Shown piece by piece: positions 36,467 through 47,756 of a stretch of 64,000 nucleotides of DNA. Each line of letters opens with the position of its first letter. Within the stretch, counting starts at the first letter, position 1. A program made the translations under genes and the position numbers. Origin of the DNA: Tanypteryx hageni (Eukaryota; Arthropoda; Insecta; Odonata; Petaluridae); NCBI GenBank assembly GCA_028673005.1, contig CM054117.1, forward strand, positions 806,001 to 870,000, read 5' to 3'. The notes beneath the pieces were generated by a model, which was not told where the DNA came from, did not search any database, and was given only the letters and a program-made list of their open reading frames with translations.

Positions 36467-37980
36467 AATGATGTACATAATGACTGGCCTCAGCATTTCC
36501 ACCATGAATTGAGCACACTGTACAATATTGTGGTATCATAGCCGTAGTTGTTGAGTGACTGTCACTATGTGATGGATGCCTGTAAATCGAATAACAATCC
36601 AAGAAATCGATTATCTAGGTCTTCGGTGATGGCCCAAGCTCAGAAATTGGAGGGTGTGAAAATGATAAATTATTTAAAAAGTTGGTTAAAAATACTGAAA
36701 AATTTCCAAGCCCAAGTTTTCTATCTATTTTTTAACATACTATGTCATACATCGGCCTCTACTGATACAATTGGGACAAATTTTTTGTTATGCCTTTTGA
36801 AAGATTGTTAATAATGATGATCTAAATGATAAATATATAATGTTAAACAGATGCCTTTAAAAATTTAATAACATTATTCTTTATGCAAAATTTTTCTGGA
36901 GACATGAAAAAGTCAGCCTGCAGAAAACTTTTTTCCTAATTGAGCCAAGTGGTCAAAATGTGCTAAATATTGGATATTTTTGAAAAAGACTCCATTCCAA
37001 TAACATTTTTAATTCTCATGATGTAGATGTATAAACAAAAGCACAGTATGCACTCGCTGAGAAAGACTGGTGTTTGAAAAGTTTCGGTGAAGGAGAATCA
37101 AATGGTGTTGTCGCCAAGCCTTCGAATTAAAAATGCAGCACGTTGCAATCCTATTGCAGGTGGCCCTGAAATAAAGCTCTTCAGTTTACTCATATGGGAA
37201 ATTTTTGGCTGTGTGGCCACTTTGTTTTGTTTCTAATGGAACCATTCCCTGCATTTTTCCCATCCAGACTTGATCATGTGGTTGCATGCCTTGTTATGCT
37301 CCAAGTCTATATTGGTGAGCACTGGTTGCATCTCTTGCAGAGATTCTATAAAAATAGATTAAGTAGCACATAAAAAGTCATCGAGTCTTAAAACATCTTT
37401 ACAAAAAATATTGATTACAGTTAAAATCTTAAAAATACTTTACAACATATACATTTGGGAATAATTTTGAAACAAAAAAATCCTGCTATTATTCCATCAA
37501 TTTCCAACATATACATATTAACTTAAATATTAATCACATTAACAAATTTAAATGCCAATATTTATGAATGAAATATATGAAGTTATTAGTAGTTGGTGAA
37601 ATTTTTTAAATGCATAGAATTAAAAATAAAACCAAATAAAAAACAAAATCTTAAGAAATTGGTATATTTACACAGATCCACTTGTTCACTTAACATAAAT
37701 TTTATTAAAATAATTAATTCGTTCTCTCAGCATGAATTACAATTGCTTATCTAAACTATTAATGATAGCTTAGCATTTGGCCCTGAAATTCAGAGAATTT
37801 TTTTAAAAATCCAGATGAAGGCATTTCTGGAAATGGTTGACTTGGCACAACATTCTAGTGAAAAATTCCTGGAAATCATGAAAAATTTTCCTGGTAATCG
37901 AGAACTAGAAACATCGAGGAAATTTCCGATACCAAAACTAATTGGAAGTATAGAAAATAATTGCTGTAACTCTTGTAGAT
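36467..37980. other. Intergenic stretch, nothing firmly recognised
   Basis: No known protein family is visible. On the minus strand near 37240-37345 a short frame (EMQPVLTNIDLEHNKACNHM) is open between stops but matches nothing I know. Confidence 0.4.
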
Positions 37981-39471
37981 ATAAAATTCACCACATTTCC
38001 CACAAATACTCGTATGTCGTGTTTTCTTTCATCTCTCTCTCACAACTTGCCATATTGTCAGCTGAATGCCATCCCTTAGCCAGCCATGAACATACATATT
38101 TCTCCAGACAAAATTGTGACAAAGGAGGACCAACGCACTTAATGAATAATAGTGCTGAAAGTGTTTTTATGTTTAAAGATGCTCTTAAAGAACTAAGGAT
38201 TTCATTCATAGAACTGAAATTCCTTTCATATTCACTAGTTGATACAGGGATTGTTGATATGGCCTTGAGGAGGGACTTCAATTCTTCATGAATATATCCT
38301 TTCCCTCCATCCATTTTGTAAGCCCGAAAATCGTGAATTATTCCATTTTTCCAAATAGAATTGATGACACAAGTGACGAATTTCTCTCTCCCTATATTGT
38401 ATTTCCACTTAGCCATAATCTGCCATTTGCCAGTTTTTTTGATTGAGCACTCTAAGACTATCCAGTAGTTGAGTGTCTTTTCACATTTTCTAAATGATAT
38501 TTTTCATCAAAACGGCTGACATTTGAGGAAGAAGTGGTTATCATACGGTTTCTTAGATTGTTCGCCAAACTCCTGAAAACTTGTGTAGTATTAATTGCTT
38601 TGATTTGCCTTCATGGACAGAAATTCCTTTATACACTTTCATGTTTATTATACTATCAGTGCTAGATAATTTAGGACCAGATACAGTTGCCATGGAATCT
38701 AGCACTTGTATCATTGTTCTTCTACCTTTGTCAGCATCAATAAGCGTAACGCTATGCCTTTGCAAAAATTCAGATAAATCTCCCAATTCATTCAGAACAA
38801 CCAACAGCGTTTATCATCCTGATAAACTTTATGCTTGTGATCATTTTTCTGAGGCCGCTATGCTTACTTCTTTCCCTTCCATCTCTGGTTAAATCTATTG
38901 AAGCTCTGTGGAATTGTTCACAAAGTGCCAAATAGTTATTTATGACGACATTAACAGTATGCCTGCTTGATGCTAGAGTTTTCCGGTTTGGATTATTCTT
39001 ATTCGAAAACTGCGGTTTCTAAGAAAAAACCGTGTTTGAAAACTGTAATAAAAACCCGCGGTTTTGAAATACCTGAAAAATCACATTTAATTTCAACATC
39101 CCATAATCCGCGAATTTGTAACTGCAATTTAAAAATTGATCAAAACCAATTTCTCATCCAATAATGTACGTTTTCACCACAGAGTCGATTATACATAAAA
39201 TGTTTTATGAAACCACCAAGGTAAGGTGGGGTAAGAGCCACCTTCCATCTAGGAGATCGTATTTTCGTCCGAAGAGCAGATGGCGCATGTGTAACATATT
39301 AAACACATTGTAGTCAAAGGATAATTCACTACTTTGTAATGCTGACCCTTTTTGTTAGCGAACCGCATTCATATGAAATATATTCTTCAGTTCATCTTGT
39401 GGTTGTAGTTGGTAGTGAGGTGAGTGGGTTCCTGTGGATTTTTTTTAGAATCTACGTATTTAAAGTGTTAG

Positions 39472-39525
39472 GTAAGTACTTTTTCTTGATTTCATTTCTC
39501 AATTGATTACTTTCCTTTGTGGCAG
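39472..39525 (+). other. Candidate 54-bp intron at the 5' end of the Penelope ORF
   Basis: GTAAGTAC at 39472 and a pyrimidine-rich TTTCCTTTGTGGCAG ending at 39525 form a credible short intron directly before the conserved reading frame. A short spliced intron near the 5' end is a known trait of some Penelope elements. Confidence 0.45.
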
Positions 39526-41457
39526 ACATTGAATCTTCTATTAAAACCCTATCAAATAACTGCAAGAATATCATCAGATCCACCGCATTATCACAGATAA
39601 CAGAAAACATTGCCAAAAAAACGAATAAAAAACATAAACATTCCGAACACAACACCATCAAGTCTCTTAATAATAAAAATTGTTTTTATCTAAAGGCAGA
39701 CAAAGGGAACACTGTAGTCATTATGCAAAAAGACCAATACTTCGACAAAGTTGAGCAAATGCTAAATGAAGGGCCGTACACAAACATACTAAAAAATCCA
39801 ATCAATAAAATGATATCAGAAACCTCCAAAATTGTTAAAACATGCACCACACTCATCACGAAACAACTCAGCCTCCAACTTCACACCTCAAACCCCAGGG
39901 TTCCTAGGATGTATTGCTTACCCAAAATCCACAAAGACGGCATTCCCCTCAGACCCATTGTTTCGTCTATCAACAGCCCGACATATAAAATTTCACGTTG
40001 GCTTAATGACCAATTTAAACAATTTCCTATCAAACATGATTCAAATATAAAAAACAGTCCTCATTTTATTAACGAAGTTAAAGACATAATACTACAGGAC
40101 AGTGAAATTTTAGTTTCTTTTGATGTTTCTTCTCTCTTTCCTAGCGTTCCCATCAATGAAACATTACAATTCCTCGAAGAATGGCTCACCGATCAAAACT
40201 TACCATTAAAAACAGTAGATGAATTAGTACGACTAACACGCTTATGCATGAACCAAAATTTCTTTTAAGTTAACAACAAGTTCTACCAACAAAATTACGG
40301 TACAACAATGGGAAACTCCCTTTCACCTTTCTTAGCCAACCTATTCATGGTTAACTTCGAGAAACAATGCAAAAACACTTTCAAATACTTCCCACGCTTA
40401 TGGCTAAGATACGTTGACGATATTTTCGCGATTTTCGATACCTCCAATAATAACATAACTGATTTTCTACAGCAACTAAACGATCAATATCCTTCCATTA
40501 AATTTACACATGAAGTTGAAAAACAAAATACATTGCCATTTCTTGACCTTCTCGTAAAAAGAGAAAATAACCAAATCAAGTTCGGGATTTACCGCAAACC
40601 CACACACACAGACACGTACATTCCCTCTGATTCCAACCACCATATTTCACATAAATTAGCACCATTCCACTCAATGGTACATAGACTCTTACAGGTTCCT
40701 CTTTCTAAAGTTGATTTCCTCACAGAATTAAAATATATCAAAAAATGCGCTAAAATCAATGGTTACGACCCTCAGATGATAGAGAATATTTTACACAAAC
40801 ACAAGCGCAGTCTTTCTTTGAAAAAACATTACTCTCACAAGCACGCCCCCCAAAAAACCAAAATACGTAAAAATCCCCTTCGTCCCACGCATCACAAACG
40901 GTTTATCAAACATCTTCTCAAAACAGAACCTTAAAGCAGTACCTGTGAATGAAAACAAACTCTCCAACTTACTACACAATCCAAAAGACACGATCCCGAC
41001 TCTACAAAGATCCAGCATATACAAAATCGCTTGTACAGACTGCGAGAAAGTCTACATAGGGCAAACTAAACGGAAGCTAGAAACCAGGTTCAAAGAACAC
41101 CTTGCACACTTCAAACACAATACATTTAACAGGTCTAGCGTCGCAATACACATACAGGAAAACAATCACCCGATTAAAATCGAAAACATGTCTCTCTTAA
41201 AATCAACACAAACCGACTGGAAACTAGACGCTTACGAGAGTATTTTCATAAACAAATTCAAAGAGACGGTTATGAATAACGACCGCGGACCTATCCCTTA
41301 CTCACCCCTCTACTCGCTAACCGTTAAGAATTCCCCCACCCCTCTGCCCTCCTTTCACTTTTACCCGGAACACATAAATACACAAGACCAAACACAAACA
41401 ATTCATACGACTTCAGCTACTGAAGATGGGAGCATAGCTCCCGAAATACGTATCTAG
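39526..41457 (+). pseudogene. Penelope-like element: RT plus GIY-YIG endonuclease
   Basis: The frame 39526-40266 has LKADKGNTVVIMQKDQYFD, PRVPRMYCLPKIHKDGIPLR and ILVSFDVSSLFPSVPI (RT motif A). After one TAA (40266-40268) it continues MGNSLSPFLANLFM (motif B), LRYVDDIFAIF (motif C) and KQNTLPFLDLLVKR to about 40850. A frame slip in the C6A6 run at 40845-40860 leads to FVPRITNGLSNIFSKQNLK, then RSSIYKIACTDCEKVYIGQT and KRKLETRFKEH, a GIY-YIG nuclease with its CxxC-flanked start, ending at 41457. Only one stop and one frameshift separate it from an open reading frame. The order RT then GIY-YIG defines endonuclease-positive Penelope elements. Confidence 0.93.
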
Positions 41458-41689
41458 AGATTTCCAGAGTGCTTGTGCGTGTGTGTTTTTCTTTTTCTTC
41501 TTTTTAGGCTAGTTTTTGACAACAGGTCCCTGTAGGCCATCATCGTCCTGCAAACTTGTAAGTATAATTTTAATTTTCCTTATTTCTTATTGACGTGTGA
41601 GTGCCCTCGGGGTAAATTTACGGTTAAGGAGTTTTAAATTTTAATTCCAATCTGTACACCGTAGTCTCCATTTCCTTTTTTAACGTACT

Positions 41690-43506
41690 TCCTAATCACA
41701 TGTATATAGAATCTGAGGTAGCTCAAGATGGACAAGCTATAGCAAATCTTTTTGCCAAGTACTTTAGTTGTGTTTACAGCTCAAACTCAGATATGAATAA
41801 TGATTTGAACTTTAAAGAGGACAATACTACACATATACGTATATGCAAGGTGACATCTGATGACATTTTGAAAAAGTTAAAATCTGTCGATATTAAAAAA
41901 GGTCCAGGTCCTGACAACATTCCCCCACTTTTGATTAAAGAATGCTCCAGTGTATTAATTTTTCCACTACTCATACTTTTTAATATGTCACTTTCCTCGG
42001 GTGAATTTCCAAGCCAATGGAAAATAAGTCACGTTGTTCCAATTTATAAAAAAGGCAAGAAATCTGATATTACTAATTATCGACCTGTGTCTATTCAATC
42101 ATGTCTCTCTAAATTGTTCGAAAGCTTAGTTCTCGATATGCTAACTCCACTTTTAAAAAATATTATCATTGATCAACAACATGGGTTTATGGCAAATCGT
42201 TCTACTGTTACCAATTTATTAGTTTATGAAGAAAATATTTATAGTGCCATAAACAATAATTTGCAAGTTGACGCTGTTTATACAGACTTTAGTAAGGCTT
42301 TTGATACAGTGGACCATGGTTTACTGATTAATAAATTAGAATCTGTAGGCATCAGAGGTACTATGTTGTCTTGGCTACGTAGTTATTTAGTTGGTAGACA
42401 GCAGTATGTTAAAGTTAAATCCTTTTTTTCATATACATTTGATGTGACATCAGGAGTCCCCCAGGGCTCCCATTTGGGACCATTATTATTTAACATTTTT
42501 GTTAATGATATAGTCAATTATGTGCAAAACGTACATATACTTCTCTTTGCAGATGATTTAAAAATTTATAAAACGGTACATTCCTCTAGCGATTGCGATA
42601 TTTTACAATTGGCTGTGAATAACTTGTTTAGATGGTGTACCACCAACAAAATGCAATTGAATATTTCAAAATGTAACGTCATTACCTTTCATAAGTGCAA
42701 ATATCCTGTTTTGGAATGTTATTTTATTAATGACACAGCACTTAAAAGAGTTAACAAAATTAGGGATTTGGGTGTGATTTTTGATTCTTCCCTTACCTTT
42801 TCTAGCCATATTAATACTGTTGTAAAGAAGGGGTTACAAATGCTTGGATTCATCTCCAGGAATACTAGTATGTTCCAAAATGTCACATCTTTAAAGTTAC
42901 TGTATTGCTCCCTGGTAAGACCCCATTTAGAATATGCTTCACCTGTGTGGTCACCATATTACCAAAGCCATTCTTACTCAATAGAGAAAGTTCAGCATAA
43001 ATTTTTAAGGCTGGTTAACTTCAAACTCGGGAATTGTACATCGGACATACGGTATCAACATCTTTTATGTAGCCTCCAGTTATGATTGCCCCAACCTATT
43101 ATCATTAATTCAGTTTCGCGTACCATCTTATAATACTAGATCCACAGATACATTTTTTAACAATGCTTGTACTACAAATTATATATACCACTCACCAATA
43201 AACCGTCTTCAACGTTTAGGTAACCTATTTTTATCTTATAGTTTTATAGACATTTTTGAAACTACTGTTAAACAAATTAAGGCAATTCATGAATTTAGGT
43301 AATATTTGTGTGCTTTGGTGGTTATATTTTATATCAAATGCAATAAGTTTATTACTGTTTTGTAACTACAACTTCAATGAATATATGTATTTGATTTAAT
43401 GTAACATTTTACTATATTTATTTTATTTGTGCTATTATATGTTTTATATATCTTTGTAAATGGGTAACTTACTACCCGTGTATTATGATTAAATTAAATT
43501 AAATTA
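41690..43506 (+). pseudogene. LINE-C: 5'-truncated RT with a long open frame
   Basis: 461 codons stay open (41700-43085): KKLKSVDIKKGPGPDNIPPL, HVVPIYKKGKKSDITNYRPV, HGFMANRSTVTNLLVYEENI, VYTDFSKAFDTVDHGLLINK (motif A), SGVPQGSHLGPLLFNIFVND (B), ILLFADDLKIYKT (C), then the thumb with RPHLEYASPVWSPYY. A one-base slip at 43080 moves the last 75 codons (ending IKAIHEFR at about 43300) to another frame. The 3' end is an ATTAA tandem tail (43488-43506). The endonuclease is missing, so it is a 5'-truncated insertion that sits directly behind the Penelope element. Confidence 0.9.
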
Positions 43507-44130
43507 AACCTATGAGCTATCCATGGAATTAATATAAAAAATGTTTTACTACGGCTACGGAACATGTATGATTATCCGCGTGAGAGTGACCCCATTGTGA
43601 GTTTGTTTCACCTATTTTTTGTGAGTTACAACGAAACTGGTTGAATATATATCGGTGAAACCAATATAATAAGAACCGGTACATCAATGACGTGATTTCA
43701 CTTGTAATGAGCTTCTAGGGACGCCGAGAATGTGTCAATTTCAGTGTTACCAACGCGTGGTAACACAGCCTCGATAGCTAACATAAAAGAATCCGTTTAT
43801 GCTGAATCGTAAGTAAAAATATGTTTCAACTCTTACTAATTGTTCCTTAAATTAATCCAGAAATTCATACTATGCAACATCACATGTTATAACATACGTA
43901 ATGTTTTTTTGCCAGCCGGTAAGAAAAAATGATCTTGTTTTGACGAAAAATCCGTAAATTGGCAATAACTGCTAACCTATGAGCTATCCATGAAGTTAAT
44001 ATCAAAAATGTTTTACTATGGCTACGGAACACGTATGATTGATTATCCGCGTGAGAGTGACCCCATTGTGAGTTTGTTTCACCTATTTTTTGTGAGTTAC
44101 AACGAAACTGGTTGAATATAGATCGGTGAT
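43506..44130. repeat. Direct repeat of about 155 bp, 469 bp apart
   Basis: 43506-43663 and 43975-44129 share AACCTATGAGCTATCCATG, the word GAGAGTGACCCCATTG and AACGAAACTGGTTGAATATA with few differences. The first copy begins exactly at the LINE-C tail. Spacer 43664-43974 has no gene. The origin could be a tandem duplication or a pair of terminal repeats of an unknown element. Confidence 0.75.
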
Positions 44131-44159
44131 TTAGCAAAGTGCAACAAAAAATGGTGGCG

Positions 44160-44350
44160 CGATCTTGAACTACATTAATCTGCGTTTTTCGAATCCAGTC
44201 GAATCCACATCGAATTTTCGAATCTTCGAATCCATTGAGATTCGGTGGATTCGGAGGGGTAAGTGGATTCGAGGACTCATCTCTAATTTTAAAATATATT
44301 TTTATCCAAAATACAATACTTTCTCTATACTTTGTATATGGAGAAAGTAA
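44160..44350. repeat. TTCGAATC-rich stretch and TACTTTCTC palindrome
   Basis: 44185-44275 holds several copies of TTCGAATC/GGATTCG in both orientations. 44316-44348 is a near-palindrome (TACTTTCTCTATACTTTG / TATGGAGAAAGTA) like those that begin the repeat units at 57293 and 57976. Confidence 0.5.
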
Positions 44351-44526
44351 AAACAGAAAATGACTAAAAGTGCACTGTAATTTAGTTTTTCAATTCAGTC
44401 ACACAAAATAACGCAATATTTGGTAAAGTATTAATTTAATTTATTTTTCATGAAAAGTAATATTTTAAAATATATATTTATACTTATATTTTTAAATATA
44501 TTTTTATCCAAAATAGCTAATCATCA

Positions 44527-44922
44527 ATGGTGCCTGCTCCAGTCTGGGATTATTTTAAAAAGATTCCGTCATCACATAAAAAGCATAACAGAGCACAGTG
44601 TAACAAATGCCAAACAATACTCACAAACGCATATGGTTCCACTTCGGCAATAATAAATCATCTCAGAAATATTCACAAGATAGTTCTAAAAAGAGATGCA
44701 GAATACGAACCATCAACAAGCTCTAAGCAATGTGCATCAAAAATCATGCTTGATTTTGTTAAGAAACACAATCTTAGTGATATTGTGTGCCTTTTTAAAG
44801 CACTTTGCACAATTAAATCATCATCTACTGAACCTGAAAGAGTATTTTCAGCATTGTCAAATTGTTGTGGAAAGTTAAGATCCCGTCTTTTTTATTATTC
44901 TCTAAACTGCTTGATATTTTAA
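44527..44922 (+). pseudogene. BED zinc finger joined to hAT dimerisation fragment (hAT-3 internal deletion)
   Basis: The 131-codon frame reads VWDYFKKIPSSHKKHNRAQC, NKCQTILTNAYGSTSAIINH and LRNIH, a BED finger with CxxC and HxxxxH ligands. After a short linker it reads CTIKSSSTEPERVFSALSNC, which matches the SSxxxERxFS block of the hAT dimerisation domain. The whole catalytic core is absent and the frame stays open across the join. It could still bind DNA if translated, but the sequence offers no evidence of expression. Confidence 0.7.
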
Positions 44923-45529
44923 AAATATTATTACAGAAATCAGTTAAAACATTGTCATTTTCAAAATTTAGTTTTTTATCGACTTTTCTATTTTTATTTG
45001 TCTTGATAATAATTAACATTTCATGATCTGAAATCAGTTTTTATAGTTGGTTTTTTGAATAACCTTCTTCAATTTTCAAGTTAGATTTCTTACTTTTAAA
45101 TATCTGAAAACCGAACCGAAACTGCGGTTTTGAAAATTTGGAAAACCGAAACCGCGGATATTAAAAAAATGAGTAATTTGCAAACGATGCCACACAGCGG
45201 CTCGATAAAATTCTTCCAATCTTTAACAGTTGCATCTCCAATGAACTTGCTGCCTGCCTCAGTTCACTTTGATTTTTTGGTGACTGATAATAAATAATAA
45301 AGATTATCCATGAAAATATTGAAATGATTAATGCCAAAAACTTCATTGACAACATAATTGATGGCAAGCTCTAACCTATGGTTGGAACAGTGTCACACTA
45401 ATAAATTGGGAAATTTATCTTTTAGGCATTTTCCAACTCCTGAATCTTTGCCAATCATCTCAGAAGCCCCATCACATGCGAAGCATATCAAACTTGCTTC
45501 AAGGAACATTTGGATAAATCTATTCCTGT

Positions 45530-46022
45530 AAAGGAGGAGGGAGGGTCAGAGAGTTTTCCAATGCCTCCATGGTTCCTCTTAAAGCAGACTCTTTCCTGCC
45601 TGATTGAACATAGCAGGACAAAATCCACAGGAAAGAATGTGTGTGTGGATGAATTGACACTTAGATCTGTCTAGGGAGTTGCCGACATTCTATTTTATCA
45701 CTTAGTCGCCCACACACATACGTTCTTTCTTTCACACTTTAGTTGAAGATTGCACTTCTAGCTCTGTAATGATATATCCCTTGCAGCCCTGGAAAATATT
45801 TGAAACTTTCTGAAATGATTACATGCCAGAAAATGGACAGAAAAGACAACAATTTTGGCCCACACACACATGCTTTTCTATGAAAGAAAACAATTCACTC
45901 TTTACTGTGGGATTTAACATGTGTATGGCTAATGCTGTTTTTTGGAATGCAACGTTCTTTCCCACATGCTTTCCCTTCAAAGGATTGCATACAGGAAAGA
46001 ACATGTGTGGATGGCCTGCTTT
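45530..46022. other. Non-coding stretch with a small inverted repeat
   Basis: GGAAAGAATGTGTGTGTGG (45620) and CCCACACACATACGTTCTTTC (45709) are inverted around about 70 bp, and similar CACACACATG/TTCTTTCCCACATG words follow to 46010. It looks like short MITE debris between hAT-2 and Harbinger-2. Confidence 0.4.
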
Positions 46023-46424
46023 AAGAGCCCTTTCACACAAGCCACTTTCGGTGGTCAAGGTCAATTTAGTGGTCAAAATCAACCACCAGTCATTGGCAGT
46101 GTATTCCTTATGGAGCTTTTCAGATGGGTATTTCGTCAACCACAGGCAGACCATTGACATCAGCCAGTGGTCGATCCCTGCCATCGACTGCAATACCTTC
46201 CCTTTTCATACGAGCCACTTTCACTTTGGTTGATGTCAGTGACTGCAACTGTTCCACCACCCAGTGCAGTGTTCAGTTTCACCTGTAGAGAGAGACGCTG
46301 CTTTTTTGTGCATTGATCATGGAGTCCTTCGACACCGATGCTTTTTTTTATCAGATATCCAAGCGCATCCAAGTATTTGGGACTACCATTCAGATTCCTA
46401 CAGCAATAGGATAGAGAAGGCAAC

Positions 46425-47756
46425 TTTAAGTAACCTTTTAGTTTTGCATGCACATATCACCGATTCCTTCGAACGTTCCTCGCAGTTGGATGTATGCTAT
46501 ATTGACTTTGCCAAAGCCTTCGACTCCATTAATCATCAACTTCTAATCTTTAAATTGGCTAACATATACAATATACACGGCAATTTCCTTTCCCTTTTGG
46601 CTTCATTCTTAACAAATAGACAACAATGCATAGTACTTACTCTTCGCGTTATTTGTTGATGATTTAGTCGAAACTATTTCTTCCACATCTTGCAACATCC
46701 TCCTATATGCAGACGACTGTAAAATTTTCAGACAAATTAACTCAGATAAGGATTCCACTGCCCTACAAAACGCTCTTGATGCGCTCCTTTCATGGTCCAA
46801 TCACTGGTGGCTTCGAATTAACCCGTCTAAATCCACAGTACTGTCATATACACTCCGCAGATCTCCTCTTAACTATCCATACAGGCTCTCTAGTCAAGTA
46901 ATCCCCTCTGTCACCAACCAAAGGGACTTGGGAGTAATCTTCGACTCTAAGCTTCTTTTCCAAGATCATATTAAAAGTATTTCCTCCCGTGCTATGTCGT
47001 TAGTAGGTTTAATTTATCATTATACAGAAATAACTGACATTTCCGCTCTGCATACCTTTTTCTTTAGCTGCGTTCTCCCCATTCTTGATCACTGCTCCCC
47101 AATTTGGTGCACTGCTTCGCCTTCTACTCTCAAGCTCCTTGACCGACCCATGAATTTCTTTCTGTCTGTAATTCGTTTTCGTCACCCTCCTCTCCATAAC
47201 TCTTCACTTAGTGCCATACGAACCTCCCTAGGGATTCCATCCCTTACTGATCGATGTACTCACACTGACATTAAAGTATTTTCAAAAATTATTAATGGCA
47301 ATTTTAGGTCACATGAGCTTCTTTCTCTATTTCTACTCCAGGTCCCCACTCGTTCTACTCGCTTGAATGAGCTTTTTCACTGCCCTACCCCTAACCTCTC
47401 AATCACTAAATGCTCCTTTCTCTATCGCCTTCCTGATCTTTGTAATAGTTTGCTGAAGCGCTTCCCTGACTATGACCCCTTCACTAAGTCTCCTAACTTC
47501 CAATTTAAACCGAATATTTGATTTGTTTTGTTGCCTATTTTCCATCCCCTTTCTTCCCATTTGTTTGTCTTTCTATTTGCTCCTTACCCTGATTTCGTGT
47601 GATTGGTGTACTATGTATGTCTTCCGTGTTTTTATTGCTCGAGTTTTAGTTATTTTGTTTGATAGTTTTATTTTTGTTTTATTCTTGTTACTTCGTTGTT
47701 ATGTGTCCAATGTAATTGGCCTTGTGCTGTTTTTGGGCTTTTTCAAATAAATAAAT
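46425..47756 (+). pseudogene. LINE-D inserted in the MADF exon
   Basis: The reading begins LSNLLVLHAHITDSFERSSQ, then VCYIDFAKAFDSINHQLLIF (RT motif A). A deletion removes motif B, and after a frame change ILLYADDCKIFRQI (C) and VTNQRDLGVIFDSKLLFQDH follow, with CVLPILDHCSPIWC in the thumb (46928-47521 uninterrupted). The 3' end is AAATAAATAAAT at 47745-47756. The insertion splits the MADF codons KAT and AWEKV. No clear target duplication was seen. Confidence 0.88.

Larger units (their letters stand above)
38974..45185. mobile_element. Composite insertion in hAT-2: BED-hAT derivative holding a Penelope element and a LINE
   Basis: The insertion lies exactly where the hAT-2 reading frame breaks, with GATGC next to both junctions (38969-38973 and 45186-45190), probably the remnant of an 8-bp duplication. 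Near both ends AACTGCGGTTT / AAACCGCAGTT and CCGCGGTTT words occur in inverted orientation (38980-39070 and 45110-45160). The right part encodes a BED finger fused to a hAT dimerisation stretch, so the outer element is probably an internally deleted hAT. Confidence 0.65.
37985..45525 (-). pseudogene. hAT transposase (KIAA1586/ZNF862-like), split in two (hAT-2)
   Basis: The 5' part is at 45525-45186: FLEASLICFACDGASEMIGK, HCSNHRLELAINYVVNEV and LEMQLLKIGRILSSRCVAS. The 3' part is at 38975-37985. It resumes at SSRHTVNVVINNYLALCEQF, then LNELGDLSEFLQRHSVTL, TIPVSTSEYERNFSSMNEIL, SLNIKTLSALLFIKCVGPPL and YVCSWLAKGWHSADN, the C-terminal dimerisation block of this hAT group. The 6.2 kb between are inserted elements. 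Each half also carries frameshifts (near 45280, 38550 and 38830). The N-terminal zinc finger is not visible. Confidence 0.82.

Noticed and set aside
37815..38291. Plus-strand frame of 158 codons
   Set aside because: Most of it is antisense to the hAT-2 dimerisation domain, which has clear protein homology. The rest is low-complexity.
39230..41690. Hammerhead ribozyme of the Penelope element
   Set aside because: I looked for the CTGATGA...GAAA core on both strands near the element and did not find a convincing match.
45819..46233. Overlapping long frames on both strands
   Set aside because: They cover MITE debris and the Harbinger-2 terminus, and neither shows a known domain.
47472..47750. 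Hydrophobic 92-codon frame that looks like a membrane protein
   Set aside because: It lies in the T-rich 3' UTR of LINE-D and ends in its AAATAAAT tail.
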